IMG/VR virus record: IMGVR_UViG_3300042924_002983
Coordinates: 1-62,982 of that record
Source: a virus
Direction: 5' to 3' (one strand)
DNA: 62,982 nucleotides
In this document: positions 29,890 to 37,132 of the stretch, piece after piece
Numbering within the stretch: the stretch's first letter is position 1
Layout: every line of letters begins with the position of its first letter
The notes under the pieces: generated by a model
Seen by the model: only the letters and a program-made list of their open reading frames with translations
The model's database searches: none
What the model was told of the DNA's origin: nothing
Position numbers and translations under genes: made by a program

Positions 29890-30240
29890 CGACTCCCTGG
29901 AAAATCCCGAAAGGAAAATTCCAAGGAGTCAGCAAAAGCCTGTTTACGGTTGGAGCCACAGACCTCTACCCTAAGTGTGACCTTTGATAACGCAGTTCCC
30001 TTAGTTCAACCCTGCCACTGCGCTGCGATTGGCTCATGCCTCGGTGGACGCGGAGTCGTCAGACGAACCACCTTTACCGCAGAGAAACACATCGAACCGC
30101 GTGATTGCCTGTCGGCGCGTCTACGCGGGGTTGCCCCCTCTTCGCCATTCCATGGCAGCGGCTAGCCTTGCACAGCTAGCCTTCGGCGGGGGGCCGATCT
30201 TCATACCGTGTGCCCATCCAGGGGCTATGTGTGTGCGGAG
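29890..30240 (-). promoter_or_regulatory. 350-base intergenic region, possible internal promoter
   Basis: No convincing gene on either strand. It holds an 11-base inverted repeat with one mismatch (ACTCCCTGGAA at 29892-29902, TTCCAAGGAGT at 29919-29929), which on the minus strand lies just upstream of the gene starting at 29853. A short stem GGCTAGC/GCTAGCC at 30160-30181 follows the 30241 gene. This is the only long gap in the middle operon, so a second promoter with an operator is plausible. Confidence 0.45.
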
Positions 30241-30387
30241 TTATTTACTAGCCATCATCCAGAGTCCAACATTGGCAGCGGCGTAGGCAGCGTAAGTGAT
30301 TGCCATGCCTACGTTTCCGTGAAGCCCCTGTTCAAAGGACACATACAAGTAGATCACACCCGTCATTATGATTAGTGTCCCGCTCAT
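30241..30387 (-). CDS. 48-residue two-helix membrane protein
   Basis: Starts at ATG 30387, overlapping the previous stop (ATGA). MSGTLIIMTGVIYLYVSF and MAITYAAYAAANVGLWMM are two hydrophobic helices joined by a short polar turn (EQGLHGNVG). Size and topology suit a small pinholin-type protein, but this is inference. It ends the upstream part of the operon before a 350-base gap. Confidence 0.5.
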   Translation of the reverse strand: MSGTLIIMTGVIYLYVSFEQGLHGNVGMAITYAAYAAANVGLWMMASK

Positions 30388-30875
30388 CGCCTCTCCAGTG
30401 CGGCCTTCAGTCGGGCGATGATATTCGATTGAACCTTAGCTCGCCACCGAGTTGATGCCAATTCTTTTCTCACCTCTTGGGCCAGCCGATCTGGCAGTGC
30501 CTGCAACCGCATGTCGATGCTGAGCGGAGTGTCGGGCATCCAGTGGGTAATTGGGGCCGCGCCCTTCTCCACCAAGAATTCACCGTCGAAGTCGCAGTAG
30601 TACCACATGGCTCCGTCCGGCCGTGCTACGTAGCGCCCCGCCCTTGGCGGCAGCTGCTCTGCCACCGGGATCCACTCCTCCTGCGGCTCGCCGTTGACGC
30701 AGCGGTCATGCAGGTCTTGGCACTCACCCACCAAGACGCCGATGGATTCGCCGTCCAGCTTCCGGCCTTTTCGCAGGCGTTGGATCTCAACTGCGGCTTC
30801 CATCACCAGCGGTCGGGCAGCGTCCATCAATGCGAAGTGTGAGGCTGCAAGCAAACGGTCAACGATGTCGCTCAT
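30384..30875 (-). CDS. DUF551-containing protein
   Basis: 163 residues from ATG 30875 (MSDIVDRLLAASHFALMDAA). The centre has EWIPVAEQLPPRAGRYVA followed by ITHWMPDTPL, the signature of DUF551, a small domain widespread in phages and prophages with unknown function. Flanking helices (VMEAAVEIQRLRKG; DRLAQEVRKELASTRW) are charged. Start overlaps the stop of the 27-residue peptide. Confidence 0.75.
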   Translation of the reverse strand: MSDIVDRLLAASHFALMDAARPLVMEAAVEIQRLRKGRKLDGESIGVLVGECQDLHDRCVNGEPQEEWIPVAEQLPPRAGRYVARPDGAMWYYCDFDGEFLVEKGAAPITHWMPDTPLSIDMRLQALPDRLAQEVRKELASTRWRAKVQSNIIARLKAALERR

Positions 30876-30955
30876 GCCAGTCGCTCCCACAAAACGTAGG
30901 CCAGCATGGCGGCGCAGCCCAAGTAGAACAGCGTGTGCATCTGACGCTCGGTCAT
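30872..30955 (-). CDS. 27-residue membrane peptide
   Basis: MTERQMHTLFYLGCAAMLAY, then VLWERLA: one short hydrophobic helix. The TGA overlaps the next ATG, indicating coupling. Unknown role; may be too short for confidence. Confidence 0.35.
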   Translation of the reverse strand: MTERQMHTLFYLGCAAMLAYVLWERLA

Positions 30956-31024
30956 GGTGTCACTTTCTGGAATACGGAAAGCAGGGTTTTTGGTAGACCG
31001 GAACCCAGCAAAACCGGGATGCGA

Positions 31025-31315
31025 TCACCAGTAGCGGACGCAGGCGAACCAGCCGCGCGCACCGCGGGACACGGCGACTTCCTTCACCTTCCGCTGGCCC
31101 CAGTAGCATGAGGCGCGGCAGGCGGCGTCCCCGCTGACGGTGGAGAAGCCGATCCCTTCGTATCCCTGGCCACCCCGGTGTCGGAGGATGCCGGTGCGGG
31201 CCATCTCGTTGGCATCGTCCTGAGCGGAGCGGGTGACGGTCACCGTCCGCGTGCGGGTGTCGGCTTGGGCTACGCTGGCCACACACAAGATGAAGCAAAC
31301 TGTAAGAAAACGCAT
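31025..31315 (-). CDS. Secreted protein with signal peptide
   Basis: 96 residues: signal peptide (MRFLTVCFILCVASVAQA, likely cut after AQA), then a small mature domain with DDANEMARTGILRHRGGQGY, EGIGFSTVSGDAACRASCYW and SRGARGWFACVRYW. Three Cys. I recall secreted planctomycete proteins with the same HxGG-GYEGIG pattern, which hints at gene exchange with such a host. Function unknown. Confidence 0.6.
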   Translation of the reverse strand: MRFLTVCFILCVASVAQADTRTRTVTVTRSAQDDANEMARTGILRHRGGQGYEGIGFSTVSGDAACRASCYWGQRKVKEVAVSRGARGWFACVRYW

Positions 31316-31367
31316 AGTCGAATCCTTTCGTTACGAACCATCCATGACCAACACCGTGTTGGTCGTA

Positions 31368-31595
31368 CTATTCGGGAGACGCCTCCCGTTTGGCAAAGTC
31401 CCGGGCAGCGTCTGGATCGAACTGCCCAGGGAATGTGAAGTCCAACCAGCTTGGGTAATGACGCAAAAGCCGCCTCGCCTCGGCCCTGACATCCTTGGGT
31501 ATCCGCTTCAGCCCGCCACCGTATGGGGTGGCAAGCCGTAGCAGGAACCGCTGGGCAGACAGGACGCTGCGAGTGCGTTCGTTGGGTAGGGTCAT
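31368..31595 (-). CDS. BPSL0761-like small protein
   Basis: 75 residues beginning MTLPNERTRSVLSAQRFLL, then IPKDVRAEARRLLRHYPSWL. This start and the EARRLLRHYPS motif match the BPSL0761 family known from bacteria and phages; its role is unknown. It overlaps the preceding gene's stop by one base. Confidence 0.65.
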   Translation of the reverse strand: MTLPNERTRSVLSAQRFLLRLATPYGGGLKRIPKDVRAEARRLLRHYPSWLDFTFPGQFDPDAARDFAKREASPE

Positions 31596-31831
31596 TAGTT
31601 GTTGCTGAAACCAGGGAGCGCCCGCTCGCAGGCGTGTCGAATGCAGGTGTCGATGTACCCGATGAGGCGACGGCAGTCTGCCGCTTCAGTGAGGTGGCTA
31701 TTCATCTCCTCTTCATAGTCGTCGTCATCTTCGTACTCAGCGGCAAGGTCTTCGCAGCAGTCCGCAGACTGCTCTAGCAGAGCCACCAGCTTTTCCAGTT
31801 CTTCGCCATCAAGTTCAATGTTAATAATCAT
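31595..31831 (-). CDS. Small acidic protein
   Basis: 78 residues from ATG 31831, placed after GAGGTGG. Acidic stretch LAAEYEDDDDYEEEMNS flanked by helices (GEELEKLVALLEQSADCCED; AADCRRLIGYIDTCIRHAC). Charge could mimic DNA; this is speculation from composition. Overlaps the previous gene. Confidence 0.5.
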   Translation of the reverse strand: MIINIELDGEELEKLVALLEQSADCCEDLAAEYEDDDDYEEEMNSHLTEAADCRRLIGYIDTCIRHACERALPGFSNN

Positions 31832-32124
31832 GTCCACCTCGGGTAAATAATAACACCATTAGTACGACTGCCGTTCATCACTTCCACCGCGACGATGCGG
31901 GGGAAAGCCTTGGTCATCATCTCTGCCGTGTCGATCATCGCTTGGGTATCAATCACCTGCCGGTTGGCTTGCACGTAGGCGTTGATCTCAACGTAGTCTT
32001 CTTGGTCAATCGGCCCGCTCTTATCACGCTCCACCCATGTGCGGATGTTGGTGCTGAGCGTGCGGAACGCCAGGATGTTTTCGTACAACCGCTGCGGCTT
32101 GGAGAACATTGGGAGAAAGCTCAT
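31828..32124 (-). CDS. Small protein of unknown function
   Basis: 98 residues. SKPQRLYENILAFRTLSTNI, then a helix and a C-terminal strand region (VEVMNGSRTNGVIIYPRWT). ATG overlaps the stop of the leucine-zipper ORF (ATGA). No family recognised. Confidence 0.55.
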   Translation of the reverse strand: MSFLPMFSKPQRLYENILAFRTLSTNIRTWVERDKSGPIDQEDYVEINAYVQANRQVIDTQAMIDTAEMMTKAFPRIVAVEVMNGSRTNGVIIYPRWT

Positions 32125-32246
32125 GCCTCACCCCACATTCCGATCAGCTTTGCCTGGAGCCTTGCGACCTCGGCCTCTAGCAGACGGATCCGACTTATCA
32201 ATTGTTTCACTGTCTCCTCCTCCTTGGACAAAGATTCCTGTGTCAC
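32121..32246 (-). CDS. 41-residue leucine-zipper-like protein
   Basis: Starts at GTG 32246 (TTG 32252 is an alternative nearer GGAG). Reads VTQESLSKEEETVKQLISRI, then RLLEAEVARLQAKLIGMWGE, heptads of Leu/Ile/Val typical of a dimeric coiled coil. It is nested out of frame in the end of the nuclease gene, but its TGA overlaps the next ATG exactly, which supports translation. Confidence 0.45.
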   Translation of the reverse strand: MTQESLSKEEETVKQLISRIRLLEAEVARLQAKLIGMWGEA

Positions 32247-32739
32247 CGTCAACCATCTCCAGTAATTGATGTGGGTACAAAAGTGTGACAAGTTCCTCCG
32301 CGGCGCGCAAATGACTTTTTGGTGCGACGAGGGTGGGCACCTCATGCCCGCGGCCCCGGTCGAACACAACCTGCTCAGTCCATGTCTCATCCCTATCTAA
32401 CGCCGACAGCCACACCCACTTGCCGGTGGGCTTCGACTTATAGATGTAGGCAAAGTGCCGTAGGTTCTCACGTGCCATCCCGTGCAGGTCATCAACGAAC
32501 ACCGTGTCGTAGGGGTAGTCCTCTGGACAGGTGAACGAGATGGACCGCTCCTTGATCTCCAGACTCAGCATCACCACTGCGTCGGGTGTCTCGCAGTGAT
32601 CCTTGTTCTTGTTGTGACCCGTGATCACCAGCTTGCGACCATGAGCCGCCGACCGGCCAGCGGAGCGCAGGTCATCGACCCACGCACGCTCGGCGCGGTG
32701 GCCATTACTCAACGCGGATTTGAATGAACGATGCGGCAC
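32128..32739 (-). CDS. Putative PD-(D/E)XK nuclease
   Basis: 203 residues from GTG 32739, preceded by GGAGG. RAERAWVDDLRSAGRSAAHG, then CETPDAVVMLSLEIKERSIS supplies PD and ExK; PYDTVFVDDLHGM follows. The motif order fits a small PD-(D/E)XK nuclease, though only from motifs. The C-terminus is charged (ETIDKSDPSARGRGRKAPG). It sits between unknown genes and the helicase, in the recombination operon. Confidence 0.55.
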   Translation of the reverse strand: MPHRSFKSALSNGHRAERAWVDDLRSAGRSAAHGRKLVITGHNKNKDHCETPDAVVMLSLEIKERSISFTCPEDYPYDTVFVDDLHGMARENLRHFAYIYKSKPTGKWVWLSALDRDETWTEQVVFDRGRGHEVPTLVAPKSHLRAAEELVTLLYPHQLLEMVDGDTGIFVQGGGDSETIDKSDPSARGRGRKAPGKADRNVG

Positions 32740-33223
32740 GTGGCCTCCATGCAAAAGCTTTGATGCCAGGGGAAGGTTTCCTTTCCATCCCCCTTGTGCT
32801 GCGAACCTCCAAGGCTCGCTGCAGGATCTCCGCTGGCGCGGGGTCGAAGGGCTTCAGACCCTCGTCGTACCACTCCAGTTTGGGCGCAATCGGCTCGGCC
32901 TCGCGGATCAAAGCGGTACGGCGGCGCACATCGGCCGACCACGCCGCGCTCTCCCCGAAGACTTCACCAACGTCGCGGTCATCGAAGCCGGGGTCCAGCT
33001 GGCAGATGACGGCGAGCCGCTCACGGCTGGGCACCTTGCCGAAAGCCTTCATCATCCTCACCACACCCCGGCAGACCTCGGGTTCAAGACCCAGTTGCTT
33101 GGCGACCCGAACCACCGGCTCTTGGTTGACGACCACGCGGTGCCACAGCTGACCGGCGAAAGCCAATGGGTGCGTTGAGCCAAGACCACAGTCGCCGCCA
33201 GAAATTAACTTTACGATGTTCAT
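32705..33223 (-). CDS. Unknown helical protein in recombination operon
   Basis: 172 residues from ATG 33223, placed after AAGGAGGTTCGG. VVRVAKQLGLEPEVCRGVVRM and GFDDRDVGEVFGESAAWSAD VRRR look like two helix-turn-helix-type units; then ALEVRSTRGMERKPSPGIKA. DNA binding is plausible; the family is not recognised. Codon use is normal for this operon. Confidence 0.6.
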   Translation of the reverse strand: MNIVKLISGGDCGLGSTHPLAFAGQLWHRVVVNQEPVVRVAKQLGLEPEVCRGVVRMMKAFGKVPSRERLAVICQLDPGFDDRDVGEVFGESAAWSADVRRRTALIREAEPIAPKLEWYDEGLKPFDPAPAEILQRALEVRSTRGMERKPSPGIKAFAWRPRAASFIQIRVE

Positions 33224-33335
33224 CCGAACCTCCTTGTGTAAACGCATGCTCCGGTGGGAACGCATGCGGGACATCGAACCTCCAGAGAATCTCCGATACC
33301 GTCTCATCAACTAACAAATCTTTCTGATCGTCCAT
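33084..33335 (-). CDS. Possible 83-residue protein overlapping two genes
   Basis: Starts at ATG 33335 after GGGGAGACGCC and reads MDDQKDLLVDETVSEILWRF, DVPHAFPPEHAFTQGG. The last 140 bases overlap the next gene in another frame and become Arg/Gly-rich, as out-of-frame sequence does. The acidic first half looks like a real small gene; the end may be a lost stop. Confidence 0.4.
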   Translation of the reverse strand: MDDQKDLLVDETVSEILWRFDVPHAFPPEHAFTQGGSDEHRKVNFWRRLWSWLNAPIGFRRSAVAPRGRQPRAGGSGRQATGS

Positions 33336-34365
33336 GGCGTCTCCCCAATTCTTTGCGGAACATTGACTTGATCCAGCCGTTGAGCTTGTCGTTGCCAGCC
33401 GCCCATTGAACGTAGTGATCGGGCAGCTCGCACAGTTTGAATCCGGCGTACTTCCCCTTAAGCGGGTTGTTGTAAGTGCCCACTGAGCGAACACCCTTCC
33501 ATGTAATATCAACGTCCTTACCGTGGATGCGGCCCTCGCCCCGGCCGTGGGTGTTGCGGCGCATCTCTTCGATCAGCTTGGCGTTGGCGATCTTCTCGGC
33601 CTTCTTCGCAGCCTCTGCCGCGGCGAGGTCGTCTATTTCTTTCTGCGTGAGTGGAGACTGCGCCGCTGCTTTACGCACCGCTTCTTTGACTTCCGCGTCT
33701 TCGCTGGTGCAGAACATGTCCACACTTGTGATGACCGTGTGATCCAGAGTTCCTGCTGTGCAGTCAACAATTTTGAAATAGGGCTTATCCGAACGCTGGA
33801 TAGCAGCAATTCTGTCGTCAGCTGTGAGAAGGCCCGGGTCGTCAACAACTCCGGGGAGAGGACGAGTGGCTCTACCAACGCACTGAAGCCAGAAACTTCT
33901 GGAGCGGGTTGGTCGGGCAAGGATGAGGGTTGCGGTCGGTGGGTAATCGAATCCCACGGCGACGACTTGGCAGTTGACGAGGACTCTGGCTTGTCGGGAC
34001 TTGAAGGCTGCAAGTGCATCGGCTCGCTCCTCGTCAGGCATGGTGCCCCAGACACAGACGGCGGGGATGCCGTAGTTGTGGTTTAAGAAATGACAGCCAC
34101 CCTTGGCTGCGAACACACTGCCGGTGAAGAGGACCGTCTGTCCCTCCATCTCTTCGGCGGTGATCATGCAGGCGCGGTGCAAGTTGGCTTCCTTGTTCAG
34201 TTCAGCCGCGAGCTTCGTCTGGTTGAAGTCGCCGCCGACAATGTTGACCTTGCTCAGATCCAGTGACTCAACCTTGCTCAGCTTGCAAACAGGGGGAACT
34301 GACCATCCGTTGGCGATGGCCCACTGGAGGTCGTAGTTGCAGACGGACTCTTCGTAGAACTGCAT
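33307..34365 (-). CDS. SF2 helicase, C-terminal half (RecA2 domain)
   Basis: 352 residues from ATG 34365, six bases after AAGGAG. Starts MQFYEESVCNYDLQWAIANG, which in full-length helicases follows the TATPFR motif. Later motifs: TVLFTGSVFAAKGG, VCVWGTMPDEERADAL, VLVNCQVVAVGFDYPP (motif V) and WLQCVGRATRPLPG (motif VI, QxxGRxxR). So this is the second RecA domain, with a charged C-terminus (RKAAAQSPLTQKEIDD). It has its own ribosome site while the N-terminal half is read in another frame. Confidence 0.85.
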   Translation of the reverse strand: MQFYEESVCNYDLQWAIANGWSVPPVCKLSKVESLDLSKVNIVGGDFNQTKLAAELNKEANLHRACMITAEEMEGQTVLFTGSVFAAKGGCHFLNHNYGIPAVCVWGTMPDEERADALAAFKSRQARVLVNCQVVAVGFDYPPTATLILARPTRSRSFWLQCVGRATRPLPGVVDDPGLLTADDRIAAIQRSDKPYFKIVDCTAGTLDHTVITSVDMFCTSEDAEVKEAVRKAAAQSPLTQKEIDDLAAAEAAKKAEKIANAKLIEEMRRNTHGRGEGRIHGKDVDITWKGVRSVGTYNNPLKGKYAGFKLCELPDHYVQWAAGNDKLNGWIKSMFRKELGRRHGRSERFVS

Positions 34366-34868
34366 GCGTTACTCCTTAGCATTGGCTTACCGTCCATCCG
34401 AAACGGTGTGGCCGTGAACCCAGCGACCATTGCTCCTTGGCCCTGGAAGAACTTCAACATCTCTATGACGGCTTCGCTGCACTGCATGTGTGCCTCGTCA
34501 ACTATGACGAGCGAGAAGCCTTGGAATCGCTTGTATCTCTTCTCGCCCTGACGGCTGGACAGCAGCGTCTGCTTCGATGCGACCACCACCTTGGCGGGCC
34601 AGTAGTCCCGCTCGGCAACGAAGTCGGCCATCTCAATGTCGGGGTCGGAGTCGGTGACCTGACGCACCTTGTCAGCGGCCTGCCATACCAACTCACGCAT
34701 CGGGGCGATGATCAGCGTGCGACCTTGGATGCGATCCGCGAGGGCCGTGAAGATCACCGTCTTGCCCGCGCCGGTGAACAGGCCAACGAGCGTGGACTTC
34801 ACACCGCGGCGCATTGCGTCCAGCAGCGATTCGATCACTTCAGTTTGGTAGGCGCGCAGTCTGAGCAT
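34278..34868 (-). CDS. SF2 helicase, N-terminal half (RecA1 domain)
   Basis: 196 residues from ATG 34868, with AAGGA upstream. LRAYQTEVIESLLDAM (Q-like motif), GLFTGAGKTVIFTALAD (Walker A), TLIIAPMRELVWQ (Ia), SLVIVDEAHMQCS (DEAH box), VAGFTATPFRMDGK (motif III). The remaining ~35 residues are out-of-frame with the family (LRSNACSSTKSPSATTTSSG). This half and 33307-34365 together make one DEAH helicase of the recombination cassette; frameshift, sequencing error or genuine split are possible. Confidence 0.85.
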   Translation of the reverse strand: MLRLRAYQTEVIESLLDAMRRGVKSTLVGLFTGAGKTVIFTALADRIQGRTLIIAPMRELVWQAADKVRQVTDSDPDIEMADFVAERDYWPAKVVVASKQTLLSSRQGEKRYKRFQGFSLVIVDEAHMQCSEAVIEMLKFFQGQGAMVAGFTATPFRMDGKPMLRSNACSSTKSPSATTTSSGPSPTDGQFPLFAS

Positions 34869-34899
34869 GAAACGTCCTTGTGTATGAAGAAGCCCGGGG

Positions 34900-34926
34900 G
34901 AGGGCGGGTCGGAGGTTCCCGCCCTC
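34900..34926 (-). other. Hairpin between SSB and helicase
   Basis: GAGGGCGGG (34900-34908) and CCCGCCCTC (34918-34926) form a 9-bp stem with a 9-base loop in the 88-base gap after SSB. No clear T-run follows on the minus strand, so it is more likely an RNA processing or stabilising hairpin or an attenuator than a full terminator. Confidence 0.55.
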
Positions 34927-34956
34927 AACCCCAGGCGGCGCGGAGCAGCGCGCCTT

Positions 34957-35307
34957 CTAGCGGAACTCTGAAACGAACTCTTCTTCGCGGGCACTGTCCT
35001 TCTTCCCGCCAACAAGCTGGATGCCTTTGACGTTGAGGACAACCTTGCTCCTCTTCTGGCCGTCACGCTCCCAGACCTGCTGATCAAGCTCGCCTTCGAC
35101 AAGGACAGAGGTGCCCTTGTTGAGGTAGTTGACGACAGCGCCACCCTTCCAGTATTCGCAATCCATGAACAAGACCTTGCCCTCGCGGTAAGGGTTGTTC
35201 ACGGCCACGCTGAACTTCACAACATCCTTCTCGCCAACGCGACGAATGTCGGGGTCAGCAGTGATGTTGCCCATGAGAATCGTCCTGTTGTAAAAAGAAC
35301 TAGCCAT
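34957..35307 (-). CDS. ssb: Single-stranded DNA-binding protein
   Basis: 116 residues. FYNRTILMGNITADPDIRRV, KFSVAVNNPYREGKVLFMDC, VVNYLNKGTSVLVEGEL and KVVLNVKGIQLVGG form an OB fold typical of bacterial SSB. The acidic tail ends EEEFVSEFR rather than the canonical DxDIPF tip, so it may not recruit host partners in the usual way. It binds single-stranded DNA during replication and recombination beside ERF and exonuclease. Start overlaps the ERF stop by 8 bases. Confidence 0.9.
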   Translation of the reverse strand: MASSFYNRTILMGNITADPDIRRVGEKDVVKFSVAVNNPYREGKVLFMDCEYWKGGAVVNYLNKGTSVLVEGELDQQVWERDGQKRSKVVLNVKGIQLVGGKKDSAREEEFVSEFR

Positions 35308-35959
35308 TGGTCACTACCTCCTTGGTTTCCCAGCATCGAACAAACTCAGCCTTGCAGCGGTCGTACACATCCCGTGCAATCGCCTTCTCCCGAAGACGCA
35401 ACTCCACTGTCTTCATCACGTTGACCGCAGTGCCACGGTCTTCCGCGTCTGCGATGGTCTTCTTCCACTCCTGCTCCCACTGCAGGTTGCGAGCGGAAGC
35501 ATTCGGCTTAGGCGATGTGCGCTGCGGAGCGGACTCCACCTTCACACTGTCACCGTCGTCATCGGCCTCGCCAGAGAATCCTCCGGTGAGTGCCATCAAC
35601 AGGGTCCGCTTGGCGTAGGTCATCGCCGCACCGAACCCCTGCATGTCACCTTTGGGGTTCACCAGCGGCGAGATGCCGGTGATGTATTGCCCAGTCTTGT
35701 GACGCAAGGTTCCGACCAGCACCCACTGGCCAGCAACCAGCCCCGGCCGGAAGTCCGGCAAGGCCAAGCCGTGCTTGGTCAACGGGCCACGCAACGAATC
35801 GCAGCAAGTGGCGTAGGACGAGAACCTGCTTTTGAAGTGCGGGTTCGCAGCGTCCAACTCAACGTGCTTGTACTCAGCCTGTGCCTTGGCCAGTGCCTCT
35901 GTGAGTGCGCTGGTATCGGGCGACGAGCTTGGTCCCAGGATGTCATGGCTATCGGTCAT
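35300..35959 (-). CDS. erf: ERF-family single-strand annealing protein
   Basis: 219 residues. LTEALAKAQAEYKHVELDAA, NPHFKSRFSSYATCCDSLRG and LTKHGLALPDFRP, TLRHKTGQYITGISPLV, GAAMTYAKRTLLMALTGGFS are the ERF core (single-strand annealing). GEADDDGD and a charged linker precede the C-terminal helix. ERF anneals complementary strands for recombination or genome circularisation. Coupled to the exonuclease and SSB genes (start/stop overlaps). Confidence 0.88.
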   Translation of the reverse strand: MTDSHDILGPSSSPDTSALTEALAKAQAEYKHVELDAANPHFKSRFSSYATCCDSLRGPLTKHGLALPDFRPGLVAGQWVLVGTLRHKTGQYITGISPLVNPKGDMQGFGAAMTYAKRTLLMALTGGFSGEADDDGDSVKVESAPQRTSPKPNASARNLQWEQEWKKTIADAEDRGTAVNVMKTVELRLREKAIARDVYDRCKAEFVRCWETKEVVTNG

Positions 35960-36810
35960 ACTGTGATTACCTCCTCCTCTTGACGCTTCGCCCAGGCGGG
36001 GAACTGAAGCTCCGTGATCTCGCCCGCATCAGCGGACTCATACACGCCAGTCTCCCGGCGAAGGCGAACCTCCTCCATCACGCGGGTCATACGCAGGCCC
36101 GCCTCCTCAACGATCTCCGTTGGCAGATAGAAAACGTGGACACCGTACGGGGCCATCGTCTGGACGAAGACGAACGGCATGCGGAAGTGCGGCAGGCCCA
36201 CAGCCTTGGCACCTTGGCAGTACAGCCATTCCTGCTCCGCGTATCCGAAGTCCATCGCACTGCGGTAGACCTTGTCCCAAGTGGACGAGGTCGTCTTCAG
36301 ATCCCACCACAGCGTTGGTGTGCAGCCGTCCGGTCGCACCTTGCAGCGGTGGCCGTTCAGTTCAAAGAACACCGACACCTGAGTCTCAGTGGTCTGCTCC
36401 ACCAGAGCCTTGGCGGCAGGGTTCTCAAGGAGATGAGTCAACATCACCTCCAGCTGCCATCCCTCTTCCGCGTTGCAGTCGATCAACCCCTTGGCCTCGG
36501 CCTGCGACTTCCACTCGTCGTAGGCTTTCCCCCGGCGGTGGCCGTTGCTGGCCAGCACCTCGGCGGGAGGGATGGCGAGAACGTCACTCAACTTCTTTCC
36601 CTCACAGACAGCCGTGACGATGGTGTCAAACTTGCTGCCCGTGCGGGTTCCGGCGTTCCCCCCAAAGAGGGAGTAGCCGTGATCCATCCACCGCTGCGCC
36701 TCGCCGCCGTACTTGGCGACCGAGTGCAGGTAGGACCGGCCAAGAAAATCGTTCTGAGAGTGGTAGTCGGCATTGCTCATGCCCACAACCTTCCGTGGCA
36801 AAGTAGTCAT
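35956..36810 (-). CDS. RecE-like (DUF3799) PD-(D/E)XK exonuclease
   Basis: 284 residues from ATG 36810, preceded by GGAGGTG; the longer in-frame extension is antisense to the tRNA-like region and not credible. HSVAKYGGEAQRWMDHG, GTRTGSKFDTIVT, EAKGLIDCNAEE, then KVRPDGCTPTLWWDLKTTSS with the D...xK metal site, and RSAMDFGYAEQEWLYCQG. This is the pattern of the DUF3799/RecE exonuclease that degrades one strand to expose single-stranded DNA for the annealing protein. First gene of the minus-strand middle operon. Confidence 0.85.
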   Translation of the reverse strand: MTTLPRKVVGMSNADYHSQNDFLGRSYLHSVAKYGGEAQRWMDHGYSLFGGNAGTRTGSKFDTIVTAVCEGKKLSDVLAIPPAEVLASNGHRRGKAYDEWKSQAEAKGLIDCNAEEGWQLEVMLTHLLENPAAKALVEQTTETQVSVFFELNGHRCKVRPDGCTPTLWWDLKTTSSTWDKVYRSAMDFGYAEQEWLYCQGAKAVGLPHFRMPFVFVQTMAPYGVHVFYLPTEIVEEAGLRMTRVMEEVRLRRETGVYESADAGEITELQFPAWAKRQEEEVITV

Positions 36811-36821
36811 CCGTACACCTC

Positions 36822-36959
36822 CTAGTGAAAAGCCCCATCCGTGGGGCGAAGCGACTCCCTCCGAAGACCGCGGCGGAACAAAACCGCCGCTCGGCCCAAC
36901 TGTCCAAGTGCGAGGAACGTGAGCAGAGTGCCCACGCCGTGAAGAAAAATGACGATCAC
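36822..36959 (-). CDS. Possible small membrane ORF upstream of exonuclease
   Basis: From GTG 36959: MIVIFLHGVGTLLTFLALGQ, then a basic tail. The stop sits 11 bases before the exonuclease ATG, as in an operon, but no ribosome site is visible upstream and the start is uncertain. Listed for completeness. Confidence 0.3.
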   Translation of the reverse strand: MIVIFLHGVGTLLTFLALGQLGRAAVLFRRGLRRESLRPTDGAFH

Positions 36960-36975
36960 CAGCAGGGCTAGGACC

Positions 36976-37053
36976 GCACCCCGTATGATTCGGGAGATCC
37001 ACCCCGAAGGGGGGACGCTTCGACCGACTCTATCCAATTGAGCTAGGGGTGCC
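36976..37053 (-). other. tRNA-like element, probable attachment-site remnant
   Basis: On the minus strand GCACCCC (37052-37046) and GGGGTGC (36982-36976) can form a seven-pair acceptor stem exactly 77 bases apart, followed by TA and a canonical D arm GCTC-AATTGGATA-GAGT. The anticodon stem and T arm do not pair (T loop reads CCCGAAT), and U33 is missing, so it is not a working tRNA. It lies about 100 bases from the tyrosine recombinase start, so it may be the phage half of an attachment site in a host tRNA gene. Confidence 0.55.
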
Positions 37054-37080
37054 ATGTGGTCCGTCAGTATAGCAGAGGGC

Positions 37081-37132
37081 TTGTGGATTCCAATGGAGGG
37101 GGTAGTCTCACCCCCCTCACCCAGATCCACAA
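37081..37132. other. Two-part hairpin upstream of integrase
   Basis: Outer arms TTGTGGAT (37081-37088) and ATCCACAA (37125-37132), inner arms GAGGGGGT (37096-37103) and ACCCCCCTC (37110-37118, one C extra). In DNA it could be an integrase or Xis binding arrangement; in RNA, a strong stem before the integrase start with no T-run. It separates the tRNA-like element from the integrase. Confidence 0.6.

Noticed and set aside
32319-33178. Plus-strand ORFs over the nuclease and unknown genes
   Set aside because: They are shadows of the minus-strand genes, which have ribosome sites and coherent proteins.
36976-37053. Functional tRNA gene
   Set aside because: Acceptor and D arms are good, but the anticodon stem, U33 and T arm are not. 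I list it as tRNA-like only.
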